From Bryopsis sp. KO-2023 (lineage: Eukaryota > Chlorophyta > Ulvophyceae > Bryopsidales > Bryopsidaceae), in the NCBI GenBank assembly GCA_030272585.1, contig BSYQ01000009.1:3100001-3164000 (forward strand): 64,000 nt of DNA, given 5' to 3'. Below, one piece after another: positions 1 through 12,253 of this stretch. The translations under genes were made by a program, and so were the position numbers. Below the pieces are notes generated by a model. That model searched no databases and was not told the origin of the DNA. It saw only the letters and a list, made by a program, of their open reading frames with translations. The stretch's first letter is position 1. Each line of letters opens with the position of its first letter.

Positions 1-455
1 TGATACGATTCGCCGATAGAAAGAAAAAAAAACAAAAAAAACTGGGCTGTGAGCAGGTGAGGAGTGGTTGTCCCTGCATGGATTCGATGATAAAATCCAG
101 GCGTAATTATTTTTCAAAAGCTATTTTTTTAAAGCTGTTTGCAAGCATATTTAATTTGTTGCAAAAAAAGAAAAAAAAAGGGGAAGGAAATAGTGAGACC
201 AAGTTGAATCCAGAAAAAGAATGAAAAACAGCAAACGATGGGCCGCTCAATTATTAAGAAAAAAGGAAAAAGTGCCTCGAAGGAAAAAAAAATGCAAGAT
301 AACGATTACTGTTCAAGCCTGCAATTTTTCCAGATTTTTTTCTCTTCTTTTTTTCTTCAAATCCGTAAAGTGGATTTTTTTTTTCTTGCGTGTGTGGAGT
401 GTCCAATACTATCTTGACCCTTGCTAGGTTTTTTTTTTTTTTTTCCCCTACTTAC

Positions 456-550
456 TTTCAGAAGAATTAAAAGTCAAATCTAATGTTTCCTCCTGTCCGG
501 GTTTGAATCCAAAATTGAAGCTGTCCGCCCCAAATTCACCACCCAATGAG
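456..550 (-). CDS. orphan internal coding exon of an unrecognised minus-strand gene
   Basis: A 95-base open segment lies between a good acceptor (AG at 551-552 on the complement) and a strong GTAAGT donor (451-455). In one frame it reads SLGGEFGADSFNFGF followed by a Gly/Glu-rich, acidic stretch. Its base composition is clearly richer than the A/T-tract DNA on either side. A second possible minus-strand coding patch with FG-type residues lies near 1785-1870, but I could not join the two. The host gene would run off the left edge of the window or be mostly intron. Product unknown. Confidence 0.4.
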
Positions 551-2892
551 CTTTTGTTTTGTGGGGTCAATCTCTTCCAAAAAAGAAAAAAAAAAAGAAA
601 GAGTTCAGATAAGACAAGATCAAGGAAAAAACAACAACTGAGTTATTAGCAATCGACAAAGATATACTTGAATGTTTCTCCAGGTTGGGAAAGAAACAGA
701 AAGAAAATCGCTCACAGATCCTTACTGAATCTGTTTTTTGCCAACAGGAGGTACAATTTTTCAAAAAAAATCCGATATAATTAACTGAGGTAAAATTTAC
801 ACATATAAATATTGTGTTTCTATATTGATTTGACAGCCAGATATCAAGCATCCATGCGTTTCAAACTGCAAATGTAAAATCATATTTTTTTTTGTAATAC
901 CTTTTCACCGTCAATACTGGCAGCAAAATATAACAATTATATGGTGACTGGACTTCACCACACATTCCCCAGGTACAAGAACAGATCTTCTCTTGTTTTC
1001 TGCTGTTTCTGCTGTTTTCCCAGGGTAGTTCATGGACAATTACGTAATTTCTGGCAAACGCGCGCGTTACGCGTTCCTCCCCCTGGGATATCTCACCTCA
1101 ACGCCGGGCAAAGGGCTCTCTTCTTCTGGCAAATCAAACGCAACGGATTTGTTCCGACGCGGATGCCGCCCGGGAGTGGTCTGCAACCCCCCTGGCGACT
1201 TTGCCTGCACACGGTGGAATTTCGATTCAAACTTTCGCGACGACATCTCCTTGTTTCGAAACCAGAGTACAGCCGCAGTGCAGTTTCAAGCCGCACTTCG
1301 AACAAAGCTGAAAAGAGAGCTCAGATATTGTTTCCTTGCTCTTTTTCGTTCTTTGATGGGAGTGGGAATCCCCTGAAAAAGTTTTGAACCAACAGAAAGC
1401 AAAGTAGGAAGAAGAAATGAAACTTCGCTGAACGGCAGAACGGAAAGAGTCGCCCTTTTCTCGCCACTCACGCGTTTAAGGCGATCCTGTCTGTCCGTCA
1501 TGTTGGGGAGGGTTCGTTCGGAACCGCGAGATCGAATTTCGGAGTTTTTATGAGAGAAGGTGCCCGTTTTCCGATCGAACATGTCATGTTTTTCGATTTC
1601 ATGTACGACTGGTTGCACTGGAGGGAGTTTCAAACAAACAAACATCATTTACTGGAGGGAGTTCAACACGAGCCAGAGATGAAGTTTTCTGTTCCTTTTA
1701 TAATGGGCCCCTCTCTTTTCTGTGGCCTGGGGAAATCCAGAAATCCAGAGATCCAGGCGACATTTACACCATGTACAACTTAAAATGCAGGTACAAGACC
1801 AAAGGTTACAGCAGAAACAGCTCCCTCTGTGGATTGAGCTGTGGATTGAGCAGTGCTTTGTTCGTGGAGTTTCAAGTGATAAGTGTCTTGGAAAAAGGGT
1901 GCTGATGGTGGGAATATCTTCGCCTTATTTTGCAACAGGCTCATATCATTCACAGCTAAAAACTGAAGAAAATTTGAGCACTTGCTCAATTCGAAATTGT
2001 GAATTCGAAATAATATGTCTGAATCTTGGAAATTGAGATGTCCAAAAATAGTGTGGAAAGGGCTAATTCAGTTGGGTAGTTGCTGTGCAGTTTGTACAGT
2101 TAAGACTATGGGTTGTGGTATATGAAGGGACTTTCATTGGAACAGGGGTCGTATTTTTTACTGTAAAAGTGTGAATTCAACAATAGGCAGTAGCATCTGC
2201 AACAACCCAAAGAAGCAACAATCTTTTTTGCCCATCTATCTCCACCTTTTTCTTGAAATTTTTGTTGCAAATTCGTTTTTCCCGCTGTGTGATTATTTTA
2301 TTTTAAAAGATTCATCGGTAAGCTCATTTTTTCGTTCTTTTTTTTTTCTTTCGAGTCGCAAATTTGTTTTTTGTTGTCAAAGAAACATTAAAGAAAACAA
2401 GTCGATACAACAAAAAAAACCTCGGAGAACCTCTTTTTTTTTTTTCATCCCCAGTTTTTTTTTTTCATTTTCCAACAAACACACGAGTCACTGAATTCAA
2501 CAAATGTTAATCATGCACTCCTTCATCCGTTCTAGTTCAATTTTGTGTTTTTTTTTGGTTTTTTTTTTTAATCCAAATCCAATCCCATCCAGCGTACCAA
2601 TACCTAAACAGCCCAGCTCCAGCTTCCTCCCTCCAACAAAAAGCTGAAGATCAGCGGCTAAGCCCCTACCTACTGCTTTTCAGCTTTCTATACTCCACAC
2701 ACTACCGACAATAATCCTAAATCGTAGGTTTTACTAACGGATTTTTTTGTCTTCAAATTTTCTTCTGAAATTAAAGCCACCCACCAAAAAAATCAACAGA
2801 CAACGATGTTCTCTCCGTGCCGAAAAGAAATTGTCTTTGTGGAGCAGTTTTTTTGTTTTTCTGGCTTTCTTCTCCTCATTTTTTTTGAAATA
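551..2892. other. stretch with no recognisable gene
   Basis: This stretch is mostly A/T-tract DNA. It contains a more GC-rich island at about 1030-1700 with overlapping short frames on both strands, none resembling a known protein. By analogy with the other GC-rich islands here, which sit over first exons and promoters, 1030-1700 may be a promoter or first-exon region. That is inference only. Confidence 0.4.
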
Positions 2893-3962
2893 TCATCCGG
2901 ATTTGAATAGCAACACTGCAACTTGCCCTGTTCAAAATCGGCACATTGCTCCTTGTCAGTTTCTTCTCAAAAACTGTGGTGGGATTCTATGTCAATTGAT
3001 TTTTTACTTTCTACCATTCACTTTTAAAATTTCACTTCTATTATGCTTTTCAACTTCAGTCAACTTCATCATCAATTTTTCTTTGGGGAAAAAATAGAAT
3101 TGAAAAAAAAAAAAAAAACATCGAGCGCTCACCCATGTATAGGTAAATGAAATGTTTGATCTCGTGTGTGACATAGGACCCTGTTGAAACACCCACAAAA
3201 AAATTTTGTATTGCACAGAATTTCCAGAATGTTTTTTTGCATTTTTTTGTTTCGTCACATAAGCAACGCGATCGTGTAGAAAAGGGCGACGAAAAAGAAA
3301 TAAAAAAAGAAAAAAAAATCGAACTCGATCAAAGCTTAAAATAGAGAAAAAAATCAGGCAATTCTGGCACAGAAATTTGGGAGACCGTTTGCGCGCGCAC
3401 CAAAATTTCTTCCCACGACGCAGTGCCAAGTGGGGTTGAACCTCTTGTCAAACTCCTTTTTGATGTACGCCGCCATATCTTTCTCAACATCGAACTTCTC
3501 CATGGCCTTCACACCAAATCAGCACCGATCGTTTAAGAAACAAACACATGGGGGACGAAAAACGCCAACCCTGGTGTAAATTGTGGCGACCAGATCGTTT
3601 CTATTTACAACGTCAGACACGGACGTGCGGAAAAAACGAACAGCAGGGGAAGCGTTGTTCGAACACCTAAAACGAATGGCTTTAGGTGTTATAAAGCCAT
3701 TAAAAGTGCGGCGCGAAAAAGGTCAGTGATAGTTTTCCGTCGCCCCTCCCCTATTCCGTGTGAACAGATTCTCGAAGCGTAGAGAAACATCCCCAGCACT
3801 CTGATCTCAAACGAGGCGGTGTATGATTGGGTTTTGACGCCCAGCTGTGACGTCGATTGTCGACATCACCTGCAGAGCGCAGTCCACGGCTTCTTTCTGC
3901 ATTCCTTCGGACATATCTGCGTTTTTCACGATAGCTTTTCGATCGAGTTTCTGTTGAAACAT
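2893..3962 (-). CDS. dynein light chain LC8-type, copy 1 (divergent)
   Basis: LC8 is a small dimeric hub protein that binds dynein intermediate chain and many other partners, in the cytoplasm and in axonemes. Four exons, complement of 3870-3962, 3401-3506, 3133-3180 and 2893-2927, join in frame to a 93-residue protein. Diagnostic segments are [37 protein letters not shown] and [10 protein letters not shown] at the C terminus. The first exon is four codons longer than in classical LC8 (MFQQKLDRK). Compared with copy 2 it is divergent: HEIKHF replaces HETKHF (Ile at the position of human Thr70) and LYMG replaces FYLG. Exon lengths 2-4 (106, 48, 35) and all intron phases are identical to copy 2 at 18771-20326, so the two are duplicates. 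It is head to head with the LYR gene. Confidence 0.9.
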
Positions 3963-4382
3963 CTTTTTCGCGCTGCGACTGCAACGAAGTCGAACAAAAA
4001 AACCCAAAACAAGAAAAAAAAAACACCAAAACGTGTGGCACACGGTGCGAAGAAAAAGAATCGACGGTGGGCAAGTTCGAGAACGGCTCGATCAGTTTTG
4101 TATCGATCCACGAAACGCGCGCGAGGGAAGCTAGGGGCTCGTTGGGTCGGTAGCCGACCAACAGCTGGGTGGCGTTTTATTCACAAGAAGCACCGTAACG
4201 CAGTCTTTTCGTAACGCAAACACCAGGAACAAAGTCCAGTCGATATCTCACACTTTGTTTCTGTGTCTGTCATAAGCCCGCTGCCAGAAAACCCCTCCAT
4301 CTATTTTTTTGTTCTCTTCGTGGACACTCGCTTGGGTTTGGGTTTTCTGTCTATCTTTTTCGTTATTTTTCGTATCAGTGCG
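3963..4382. promoter_or_regulatory. head-to-head intergenic region, candidate bidirectional promoter
   Basis: This 420-base, relatively GC-rich interval separates the start codons of LC8 copy 1 (minus) and the LYR-motif gene (plus). It must hold the 5' ends of both. I recognise no specific binding sites. Confidence 0.4.
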
Positions 4383-4586
4383 ATGCACGCCGAGGCGTTA
4401 TCATTGTACAGGGAGCTTCTGCGAAAAACACGTTTGTTACCTCGAGAATCCTGGGCTTATTACGGCAAATATCTGAGGGAAAACTTCAATTCTCACGTGG
4501 ACGAAGACGACCAGGAAAGAATCAAAGCCATGATAAAAAAAGCCAGGGAGGACGCCGGTTGGATTCTCAAAAAGTATGCCAAGTGA
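4383..4586 (+). CDS. LYR-motif (LYRM) family protein, single exon
   Basis: This 67-residue protein begins MHAEALSLYRELLRKT, with the LYR tripeptide in the first helix followed by basic residues. A conserved distal helix ends in a lysine-rich C terminus. This is the Complex1_LYR architecture: small mitochondrial three-helix proteins that bind acyl-carrier protein and help assemble Fe-S or respiratory complexes. An in-frame ATG 40 codons upstream (4263) would add a very hydrophobic leader, but the start at 4383 matches the usual family length, so I prefer it. The gene is unusual here in having no intron. It ends about 660 bases before the convergent DZIP1-like gene. Which LYRM paralogue it is cannot be decided from the sequence alone; size suggests LYRM9-like. 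Confidence 0.8.
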   Translation: MHAEALSLYRELLRKTRLLPRESWAYYGKYLRENFNSHVDEDDQERIKAMIKKAREDAGWILKKYAK

Positions 4587-5247
4587 AGTCGAAACAGCTC
4601 CACTGGCTGGGATGCTGCTTGGGGGGGATGACTGAGAAGAAGTCCTTCAGGGGCAACTGAAGTGCACCAGGTTGGAGAGGCCTCTATGAAAAAAAAGGAA
4701 AAACTCTCCACACAATATCCAGGATTGGCTAGCCTTCCCCCCCCCCCCCCCCTTCTTTCTTTTCTTTCTTTCTTTTTTTTGTCCTCAAATTGAGCAGTGC
4801 ATGCAGGGTTGCCGGGCTGGTGTAATGTAAAGCGAGTTGGATTTTTGCTGGGGGCTGGTTAAGCGACATTTCGCTGGAATGATACGTTTCTACGATTTTT
4901 TTGCGTTCAAAAAAAGATTTTCGATCCTGACATTACTTTTGACCCCATGCATTTCATCATTTTCCTTTTTTTTTTTTTTTGCAACTGCATGACATCAGCT
5001 CTGAAAAACCTCCCGTATGTCATACCCACCGCACACACACCAAAAATAACCTCCTTTCTCGATCGTCCGATTTGAAAAAGCACTTCTGAAAAAGCACTTT
5101 TGAAAAAAGCACTCGCATCCATCCATTGAAAAAAAAAATTCCATCTCGTCTTTGACAAGACTACAAGGATTGGGAAAGAAAAAAAAAGTGCCGCGTTTTT
5201 TTTCTCTTCTCCCCCCTCCACATTCAGTTTTAGCATTTTATTTTTTT

Positions 5248-8200
5248 TCAGTCGTCGGATTTTGAGTGTGGAGGTTTGACCTGAATAGAAATGGTGTCGG
5301 TTGTGAAGGTGGGGGGGGCATCGTATCGTGTCAGGAAATGGTCCAGGGCTCTTTGTTTGAGTTCTTCGATTTGTACGCGCAGTTCAGTCTGACCCAGCAA
5401 ACGCTCTTGTTTCACAAACTGTTTAACGTTGGAGTTCCTGCATGGATAACAAAAGAAACACGGTTACTAAACAGGATGGGATAGGTTAGCAAGCAAGAAA
5501 TAGTCTTAAGTTCTTGAAAAATTGGCTAAAAATTTTGCAACATGGATGCGTACGAAACAGTCGGTGAAAAACGTTTAAAAAATAAATTTACTCCATCTTT
5601 TGATTTTTTTTTGTTGTTCTGTTAAACGCTTCCTCCTTTAGCGTTTCAACCAATTTCCCCACCCCCCATTTTTATTTTTTTTTGCTTGATTGGTTTTCTT
5701 TGGTTCCTGTTTGTTCAGGTGTGCAAGGTGGATGAGCACAGAAAAAGAAAAGAAAAAAAAAGCGAAAAGAAAACCTTCATTTCTCTGTAGCACTTCAAAA
5801 AAAAAAGTTGTAACATTTTTTGAGGACTCGATAGAAAGCAACAAAAAAACGAAAAAAAAGTAGAAAAAAAAATCACCTGGATACAGAGATTGTGTTTCTT
5901 GGGGATGTGGCTGCCTGTTGGGTCATCCTCGTTTGGAACGCCCCCATGTCGTCGATTTTGGTTTTCATCAAGGAGAGGGTATCCCTCAGTTCTGAAATCG
6001 CTTTTCTCTCGGCCTCTATGTCTTCCAGCAGTTCGGGGGGCACTGTTGAATGATGCTCCACCTCCACATCCTTTGGGAAAGAAAAAAACCCACAGAAGTA
6101 GTCATAAATAGCCACCTATGTGAAAAGAGTATTGAGGGAGAAAACATGTCCAAATATTGCACCACATCTGAGGCGGTTTTATCAATGGTTTCTGCTTGGT
6201 GGCCATCGGATTCTCATGATTTTTTTTTTCATTGAATGGGTGTAGCCACCCCCACCCCGCCGCCTCGAAAAAAAGAAAAGAATAGAGTGTGCACCACTGC
6301 ATGAATTGGCCTATGTTTTTTAATGTTTTTTTTTTCTTCTGATGACCTCTGAAATTCTGTGAAACAACTATGATGACCAGAGCACCAAAAAAAACAAACG
6401 CTTCAAACCAAAGACTGTCTCTGCTGTTGCCAACAGCTATTGATCTTCCACACTAGGATTTGAACAATACAATATTAGAAATATCAGAAATGCCCACACC
6501 CAGCCTTAGAAAACGGAGGCTGGAAAATACTGCTGAAGGGAAACTTACCGGCAATACATCTTCAACTGGGGGCTCTTCGAGGATGAGGAAATAAGTCCAG
6601 AGCTCCTCAATGCGAGTGTACAGGCATGACACGGTTGTGCTCTCTTTGTCGAAGGCGGTCTCCATTTTGGCCTGATCAAACAGGCATTTCAACACAAAAA
6701 GTTGTTGGACTCCAAAAGGGATCTTCATCCAAGCATCATATTTTATTTCGTTTCGTGTTTTTTTTTGTTTTTTTTTTTCCCCCGCTCATTATTTGGGATT
6801 GATTTAGATTCTGTGAAGGGCTTTCTGAGAATACAGAGTGTCATTGTCATATTTCTCTGTGAAGGTTTTTTTTAGTTCTCAGATTCTGCTGGAGTTGTAT
6901 TTTTGAGTGGTTCTTTTGATAAGATTCAAAAATATGCCCTTCAAAAAGAAAGTCGTGCGGCAGAAACCAGGCAGTCACCACCATCAGTTGCATTACAATG
7001 TTTGTAACCTGAATTCTTCCAATGTATCGAGTGTTGTGGGTTGTATGCGAGGGAAAGAAAGAAAAAAGAAGTGGAATCTCACGCACCACATCTCCATGTG
7101 CAGCATTGAGTTGGTGCATTTTGTACTGCAGGCAGCACTGAGTCACTCGAATCAATTGCTTGAAGTTTTGCTCCTCCAGACTCTCCACCTCCTCCCAGTT
7201 CAAACAGCCATGCATGACGGGCTCCATGACTCGGTCCAGCTCCGAAGCATCATTTCGACCCATCTATTACATGCAAACTAAGTTCTAGTTTCGATGAAAT
7301 TCACCAATCCTTCCAAACTGACCGAATCCACGAGAGCTCTGTCCATGATAATGCAATATTTTGTGTTATATTTCAGATGTCTTTGTTTTTGTTGTTTTGT
7401 TTTTTCGGGGGAAGAGTGCATTGTCATTTTTTCTTTTCTCCCATCTCTGCTGGTGGTTTCGAATATGAGAAAAAGCCCCCTCGAAACTGATCGAAACTCA
7501 CCAATCCTTCCACATTGACTGAATGCACGAGCTTCCAGTTCAATTCCACCCTTTGCCGTCTGAAGTGGAATCCCCTCACATGCTGACGTTCGACCTGTGG
7601 GACAAATGCTGCCAAAGTTACACACAAGGACCACCCACAAGTATTCCATAGATCTGAATACACATGCATGCAGATGCACCAACCTCAAGGTCTTCCAGAG
7701 CTTTGCAGTATTCAACATCGACATCTCGCCACTCGTTGTGAAGTGTGTGCATTTCTGCATGGATTGCCTTCAGTGACGTTTTTGGGGGTTGTCCAGCTTG
7801 TTGCACGGAAGCACTTTCCAGAAGGAGGGAATCCGCATCCACCAACAGGACATTTCCAGCTGTCAGAAGTGTGCTAGCAGCTTCTTTCCACCTTCCCCAC
7901 AACAAAAAACTTCAGCCTCTTGTCTCAGGTTCTTGGTTCTCTTGACAGTTTCTGTCACTCATCAACAATCGGGGTAGCAACGGGTGTCTAAGGGGCGTGT
8001 TCATTTTTTGAAATCGATCGATTAATTCTCCAATTAAAGCTGCCGAGCGCTCTGTGGACATCAAACACACACACCTTTGCATGGTCTGCAGCAAGTGGGC
8101 GTATGGGGAAAGCAGACGCCTGTGGCTCTCTGTGAGATGGAAGGTGTATTCCAAAGCCAACTGCGCAAGGCGGTTGAGCTGGACATAGTTGCTCGGGAAC

Positions 8201-8978
8201 AGCTGGACCTCAGCCAAGACGTCTCCTTCCACAAGAGTATTGATCACGTGTTCGATAGAAACCACCGCCGTCGTCTCCACCTGTGCGCAAAGATCGAAGT
8301 GAGGCAACCTCCTTTAGCCGACACGAACGAGAGAATGGCTTGTGGAGAACGACGCAGCTGCTGGGTGTCTGTTGGACAAAAAAAGTAGCGGTGCTTCTCG
8401 AAGATATATGAGTTCTTTTTCGTTTCTTGGTCACTCACCACTTCGTCGACGTCCACCCCATGGAGGACTTTCCAATCAAAACGACCGTTGAAAGGAACGA
8501 AGGAAAAGTCTTTGTGCCCGAGTTCGACGTTCGAGGTGGATTGAAGGCTATCCTGAACAAAAATTGGGGGTGCCGGGCTTCGTATTGCCTTGACGCTTTT
8601 CAATATCGGAGTTTTTTTTCCGGGGGGTTTGCCCTTGGGCTCTGTTGCATCTCTGACGTCTTTCCTGAACGTCGCATTGGTGCCGACTTCAAGACAATCG
8701 ATCGGTATTTTCCGCTTCCGCTTGCTCTATGACAGCGCGATGCTCTGGTACGCGAATCCCGAGGAACGTGGGCATGCGTCCGCAAACTGGGGCGAAACGT
8801 TGACGATCGGAACGGTTTGCTTGAAATCGTACGACGACGTGGAAAGTTCGATCTCGCTCAACGGGTGCGCGCGTTTTACGAGCTCTGCGTAACGGCTTTC
8901 CGATTGCACAGGAGGCGAGACAACCATCTGCTGGGATCTATGCTGTGTCCGTTCAACTTCCACTTCTGGACTAATCAT
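5248..8978 (-). CDS. DZIP1-like protein with two N-terminal modules and a coiled coil
   Basis: Exons read on the complement are ~8755-8978 (start MISPEVEVERTQ), 8439-~8672, ~7940-8280, 7684-~7890, 7502-7594, 7087-7263, 6549-6671, 5877-6070 and 5248-5437. Phases match across the last five. Exons 2-3 encode FDWKVLHGVDVDEV followed by LNRLAQLALEY, which resembles the Dzip-like N-terminal domain (a Phe-rich start, DWR..ID.D, then RLAQL.IEYLL). Exons 5-6 encode a second, weaker version: FHFRRQRVELNWKLVHSVNV followed by KQLIRVTQCCLQYKM. The C terminus is predicted coiled coil (IEAERKAISELRDTLS; RAQIEELKQRALDH). DZIP1 proteins act at the basal body and transition zone in ciliogenesis. Function here is inferred from this weak similarity; I see no C2H2 zinc finger. 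A different coiled-coil centrosomal protein remains possible. Confidence 0.55.
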
Positions 8979-9714
8979 TCGTTTATTGTACGCTTTTGCA
9001 TCCCCAAACGAAAACGATACGAGATCGCAGTTGTTTGAGTTTGAAGCCAGGTGGCAGTGTTGTGTCTCGCTGTTCTGTTCTGTTACACGATTCTTGTGTA
9101 AGATCGGATTACGACGATTGCGGTTGGGCCCAGCGAGCTCGCAGGCAGCGCCGCGGCCTGTGTTTGCGACGCGGCATGTCCACGGTGGGGATGAGGTGGC
9201 AAAAAGCACATGCACCACCCCGCCACTGGCTGGTATGCACTCTGAGATGCACAAGTTATCAGTGGATGGCTTGTTGAAGGTCTACATGTTTCTGACCCGC
9301 CCCGACGTTCGCTGCTTTCGTCGCCGTAGAAGTCTGCGGCTTTCCTTGTCCCCATCACCGCTGTTGGTGGGGCGGGCGGGCGCCACTGTTCCCCAATACC
9401 GTCTTACATCTGACTGGGAGAAAGCACCAGTGCTGTCAAGCTTGTCTTGGTTCGCACCCATTCTTGCAATGGCAAGCGCACAGGAACTGTTGGGGGGGGG
9501 GGCTGTCCCAAATTTGCACAAGGGTCTTCACATACACATGACTACCGCTGAGTGCCTTGACTAACGCTACTAAAGAAGAAGCCAGGCAAGAACTGCTGCA
9601 AACCGTTGGCATTGACTCGGCAAAGATGCAAATAGGTGGTCCTGGAAGTCAATGTTCGTTTACAAAATTTCGATTTGAAAGGCCCGTAAGTTGCCTTGGT
9701 CCGTTGAAACGGAG
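8979..9714. promoter_or_regulatory. head-to-head intergenic region
   Basis: This 736-base, GC-rich interval separates divergent start codons (8978 minus, 9715 plus). It contains short overlapping frames but nothing recognised as a gene. It is a likely bidirectional promoter, possibly with 5' non-coding exons. Confidence 0.35.
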
Positions 9715-12059
9715 ATGGACGGCCTGGTACTCCTTGTTACGGCACTGTTGCTGTCTTTGGGGGCTTGCTCAGGCGTAAACACATTTTCTCCCTTTTCCCT
9801 GTGGCTGAGTGACTGTCTATCACGAAGCAAGCCCGAATACGCCGGTTCAACATGCACCGAACACCTCACAAGCATACTGGACTTCGTTGGAGCGGGCCTG
9901 GGCCCTCCGTATTCCTTCACAGCGGTTCGATTCGCAGTTTTCACAATCTTCGTAGAACGCAAGAAAATTGGCGGTTGACGAGCAGTAGTTCATACTTATG
10001 TGCGCGGTTTACTCTCCAGGATCAATTGGAAAGACTCAAAAGTGCTTGTCAAGCTCGACCATGTTTGGACATCACTGGCGACGCGTTCGACACATATATT
10101 GAGGGACTAACTGGTGAAGGTAAGGCACCATCTCAGATTCACGGACGTATTGACTTTCTCAGAGACGAACCAAATTGTGGTAGCGCGCGTTCCAGATGGA
10201 AGCTGCGGGACGTTCCCCCTCGCCATGTCAAGTCCGAGAACTGGTGTGACTCAAGCTCTGTTCGACTTCATCTGCTTGGGGGGGGACGCGCGGTGCCTCG
10301 TGTCGATTCTCCACGAGCTCAAGACGTTGGGGATGTTGAAAGCGTTTACGTAGGTAACAGCATGCAGAAAACACAGACAAACACATGAGGACTTGCGTGC
10401 CATTTATAGAGGCGAGGGGAGACCATTCATTTTTAGCGATTATCAGCGTTGTGCTTGTTCCTCTCAGGTCGATGTACTATGGGGAAAAGTTGGAGATTCC
10501 AGATGAAGTTGAGCTCTGTAAGGCGCTGGAAACAACGAAATGCTGCTTCAGAACCTGGGTCCATCTATCCTATGCATTGTTTCAGCAGTCTTGCAGGCCG
10601 GCTGCTGCTCTGGATATGATGGCATTGCTTAGGACATGCTCCGACCACGGCATTGGTAGGTTCCTCCCCAACACGGCGCCAACGAAATCTCTGGCTGATC
10701 GACTAGACAAACCCCACCAATGCTCAAACAGAGGCACGCAGGGAGTTGCGTTGTGGGTGCTGGGATGATGCGCGAATGTTTCTTTTGCAGTCGTGCAGGG
10801 GGTTTGCTCTGAATGGAGACGCATGCCTGACAATTGGCTGCAGCAACGCACCGACTGCCCCGACGCTCTCATGAACTCGACGGCAGAATGCCTTCCATCC
10901 CAGAGAGACACGAGCCAGTGCTTTCAAAACTCGTGCGACATCTGGTGTGCACTCAACTTCGGTGAGTTTTACACCCTTCGTCAGAGTCAGACATATATAT
11001 ATCTCAAGCTGGAAAACTTGGTCGTTTTGAAGCCCAGAAATGGACTCCAAGGAGCCTGGGGCGCCCAGGATACGTTCTGAGCTTCGCAGAAGATATCGTC
11101 TTCCACCTTTTCGCGGAGTAGTCGTGCCCTTTGTGTGTAATGCGGTTGATTGTTTGATTGCCTGTGCAGCTGGCCAGAAAGCTGTGCCACTGCCGTGGAA
11201 GAGCCAACGAACAAATCAAGAGTATATCGGCCGAGTTCTCCTCATCACGTCCTCTGGTAGGTGCTTGTTTGTCTTATCGATTGTCGTCGTCGTCGTTGAA
11301 ACGCACGAGGGGTTGAAACCAAGTTGCTTTCTGGCTGCAGTCGTGCTGGTGGTGCTCTTCACGCTTTTCTTCTGCATACGTTTTCTTTTGAGGAGAGAAA
11401 AACGGATGATGGCCCGCACGGACTCGGAGGATGAAGTACTGTCTTTTGCGAGCACTCATTATTCATCCAAAACCACATCGAAAACATCAACCAGGCACAC
11501 CTCCAGGACATCCAGAGGAAAGAGCTTTGGATTCCGGACACCAGAGTAGGAGATGGAGGAAAAAGGAAGCATCGCCCACTTGTTTTCGTCAATGGCGGCT
11601 GTTTCCTAACTCGTTGTGGTTGCTTTTCTCAGGGCCCTCGAGGGATGGACGCACAAGGATGAAATGAGCGAGACGTGTATGGGGCAGGCCTTGGATTACT
11701 ACGCGAATTCCTTCACCGCAGCAGCCAGACGTCAATCGCCAACGCGCACAGCACCAGAACCAGAACCGTGCGCTGAGATGGCCACCTTCTCCATCAAAGT
11801 GGTAACAACAGAGAATACGAAAACATCGTCTGCTGAACGGAATGATGAGACGTAGCACCAAGTAACATATTGCCCACCCTTGGACATTTGTGTTTAGGCT
11901 TGCTGTTTGATATCTCATTTCAGTGTGAACACTCATTTCCTCATTTCCAATCAGGGATCGACCAATAATGAACCTCCAGCAAATCAAACCCAACCCAATG
12001 GACAAGTCGAACAAGAAAACCGGAGCAACGAGGAAAGCGGAGAGGAGCCAATGCACTGA
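9715..12059 (+). CDS. unrecognised cysteine-rich type I membrane protein
   Basis: The start MDGLVLLVTALLLSLGACSG is a clear signal peptide. Exons: 9715-~9945, 10020-10119, 10163-10349, 10468-10655, 10791-10961, 11170-11256, 11341-11545, 11633-11801 and 11955-12059. Phases agree from exon 2 onward; the exon 1 donor is uncertain. The lumenal/extracellular part, about 310 residues, carries many scattered cysteines (for example CCFRTWVHL, CFQNSCDIWCAL). A single membrane segment, VVLVVLFTLFFCIRFLL, is followed by basic residues (RREKRMM). The cytoplasmic tail is rich in Ser, Thr, Pro and Glu and ends ...GEEPMH. I recognise no family. The topology suggests a surface or endomembrane receptor or adhesion protein, which is inference. 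The next three spliceable exons (12254-12612) could provide an alternative C terminus. Confidence 0.65.
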
Positions 12060-12253
12060 GGGGCCAGACTGTCGACAAAAAAAAAAATAGATAGGAGAAT
12101 GTGTACAATACAGGGGAAGGGATTTTTATAGTTTTGAATCAGTTCAATACATGACCTCTGGTAGAATTTCAGATGAACAAACACCTGGAGAAGATAATTC
12201 AATTCATGGGAAGTCACTAGGTTGTCACTCTTGTATCCCTTGTATTTTTTCAG

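Noticed and set aside
1032..1387. Overlapping 114- and 148-codon plus frames in a GC-rich island
   Set aside because: Open in several frames at once and with no known domain; probably a promoter-type GC island.
4263..4382. 40-codon hydrophobic N-terminal extension of the LYR protein
   Set aside because: LYR proteins normally begin just before the LYR helix, and the extension contains no conserved feature.
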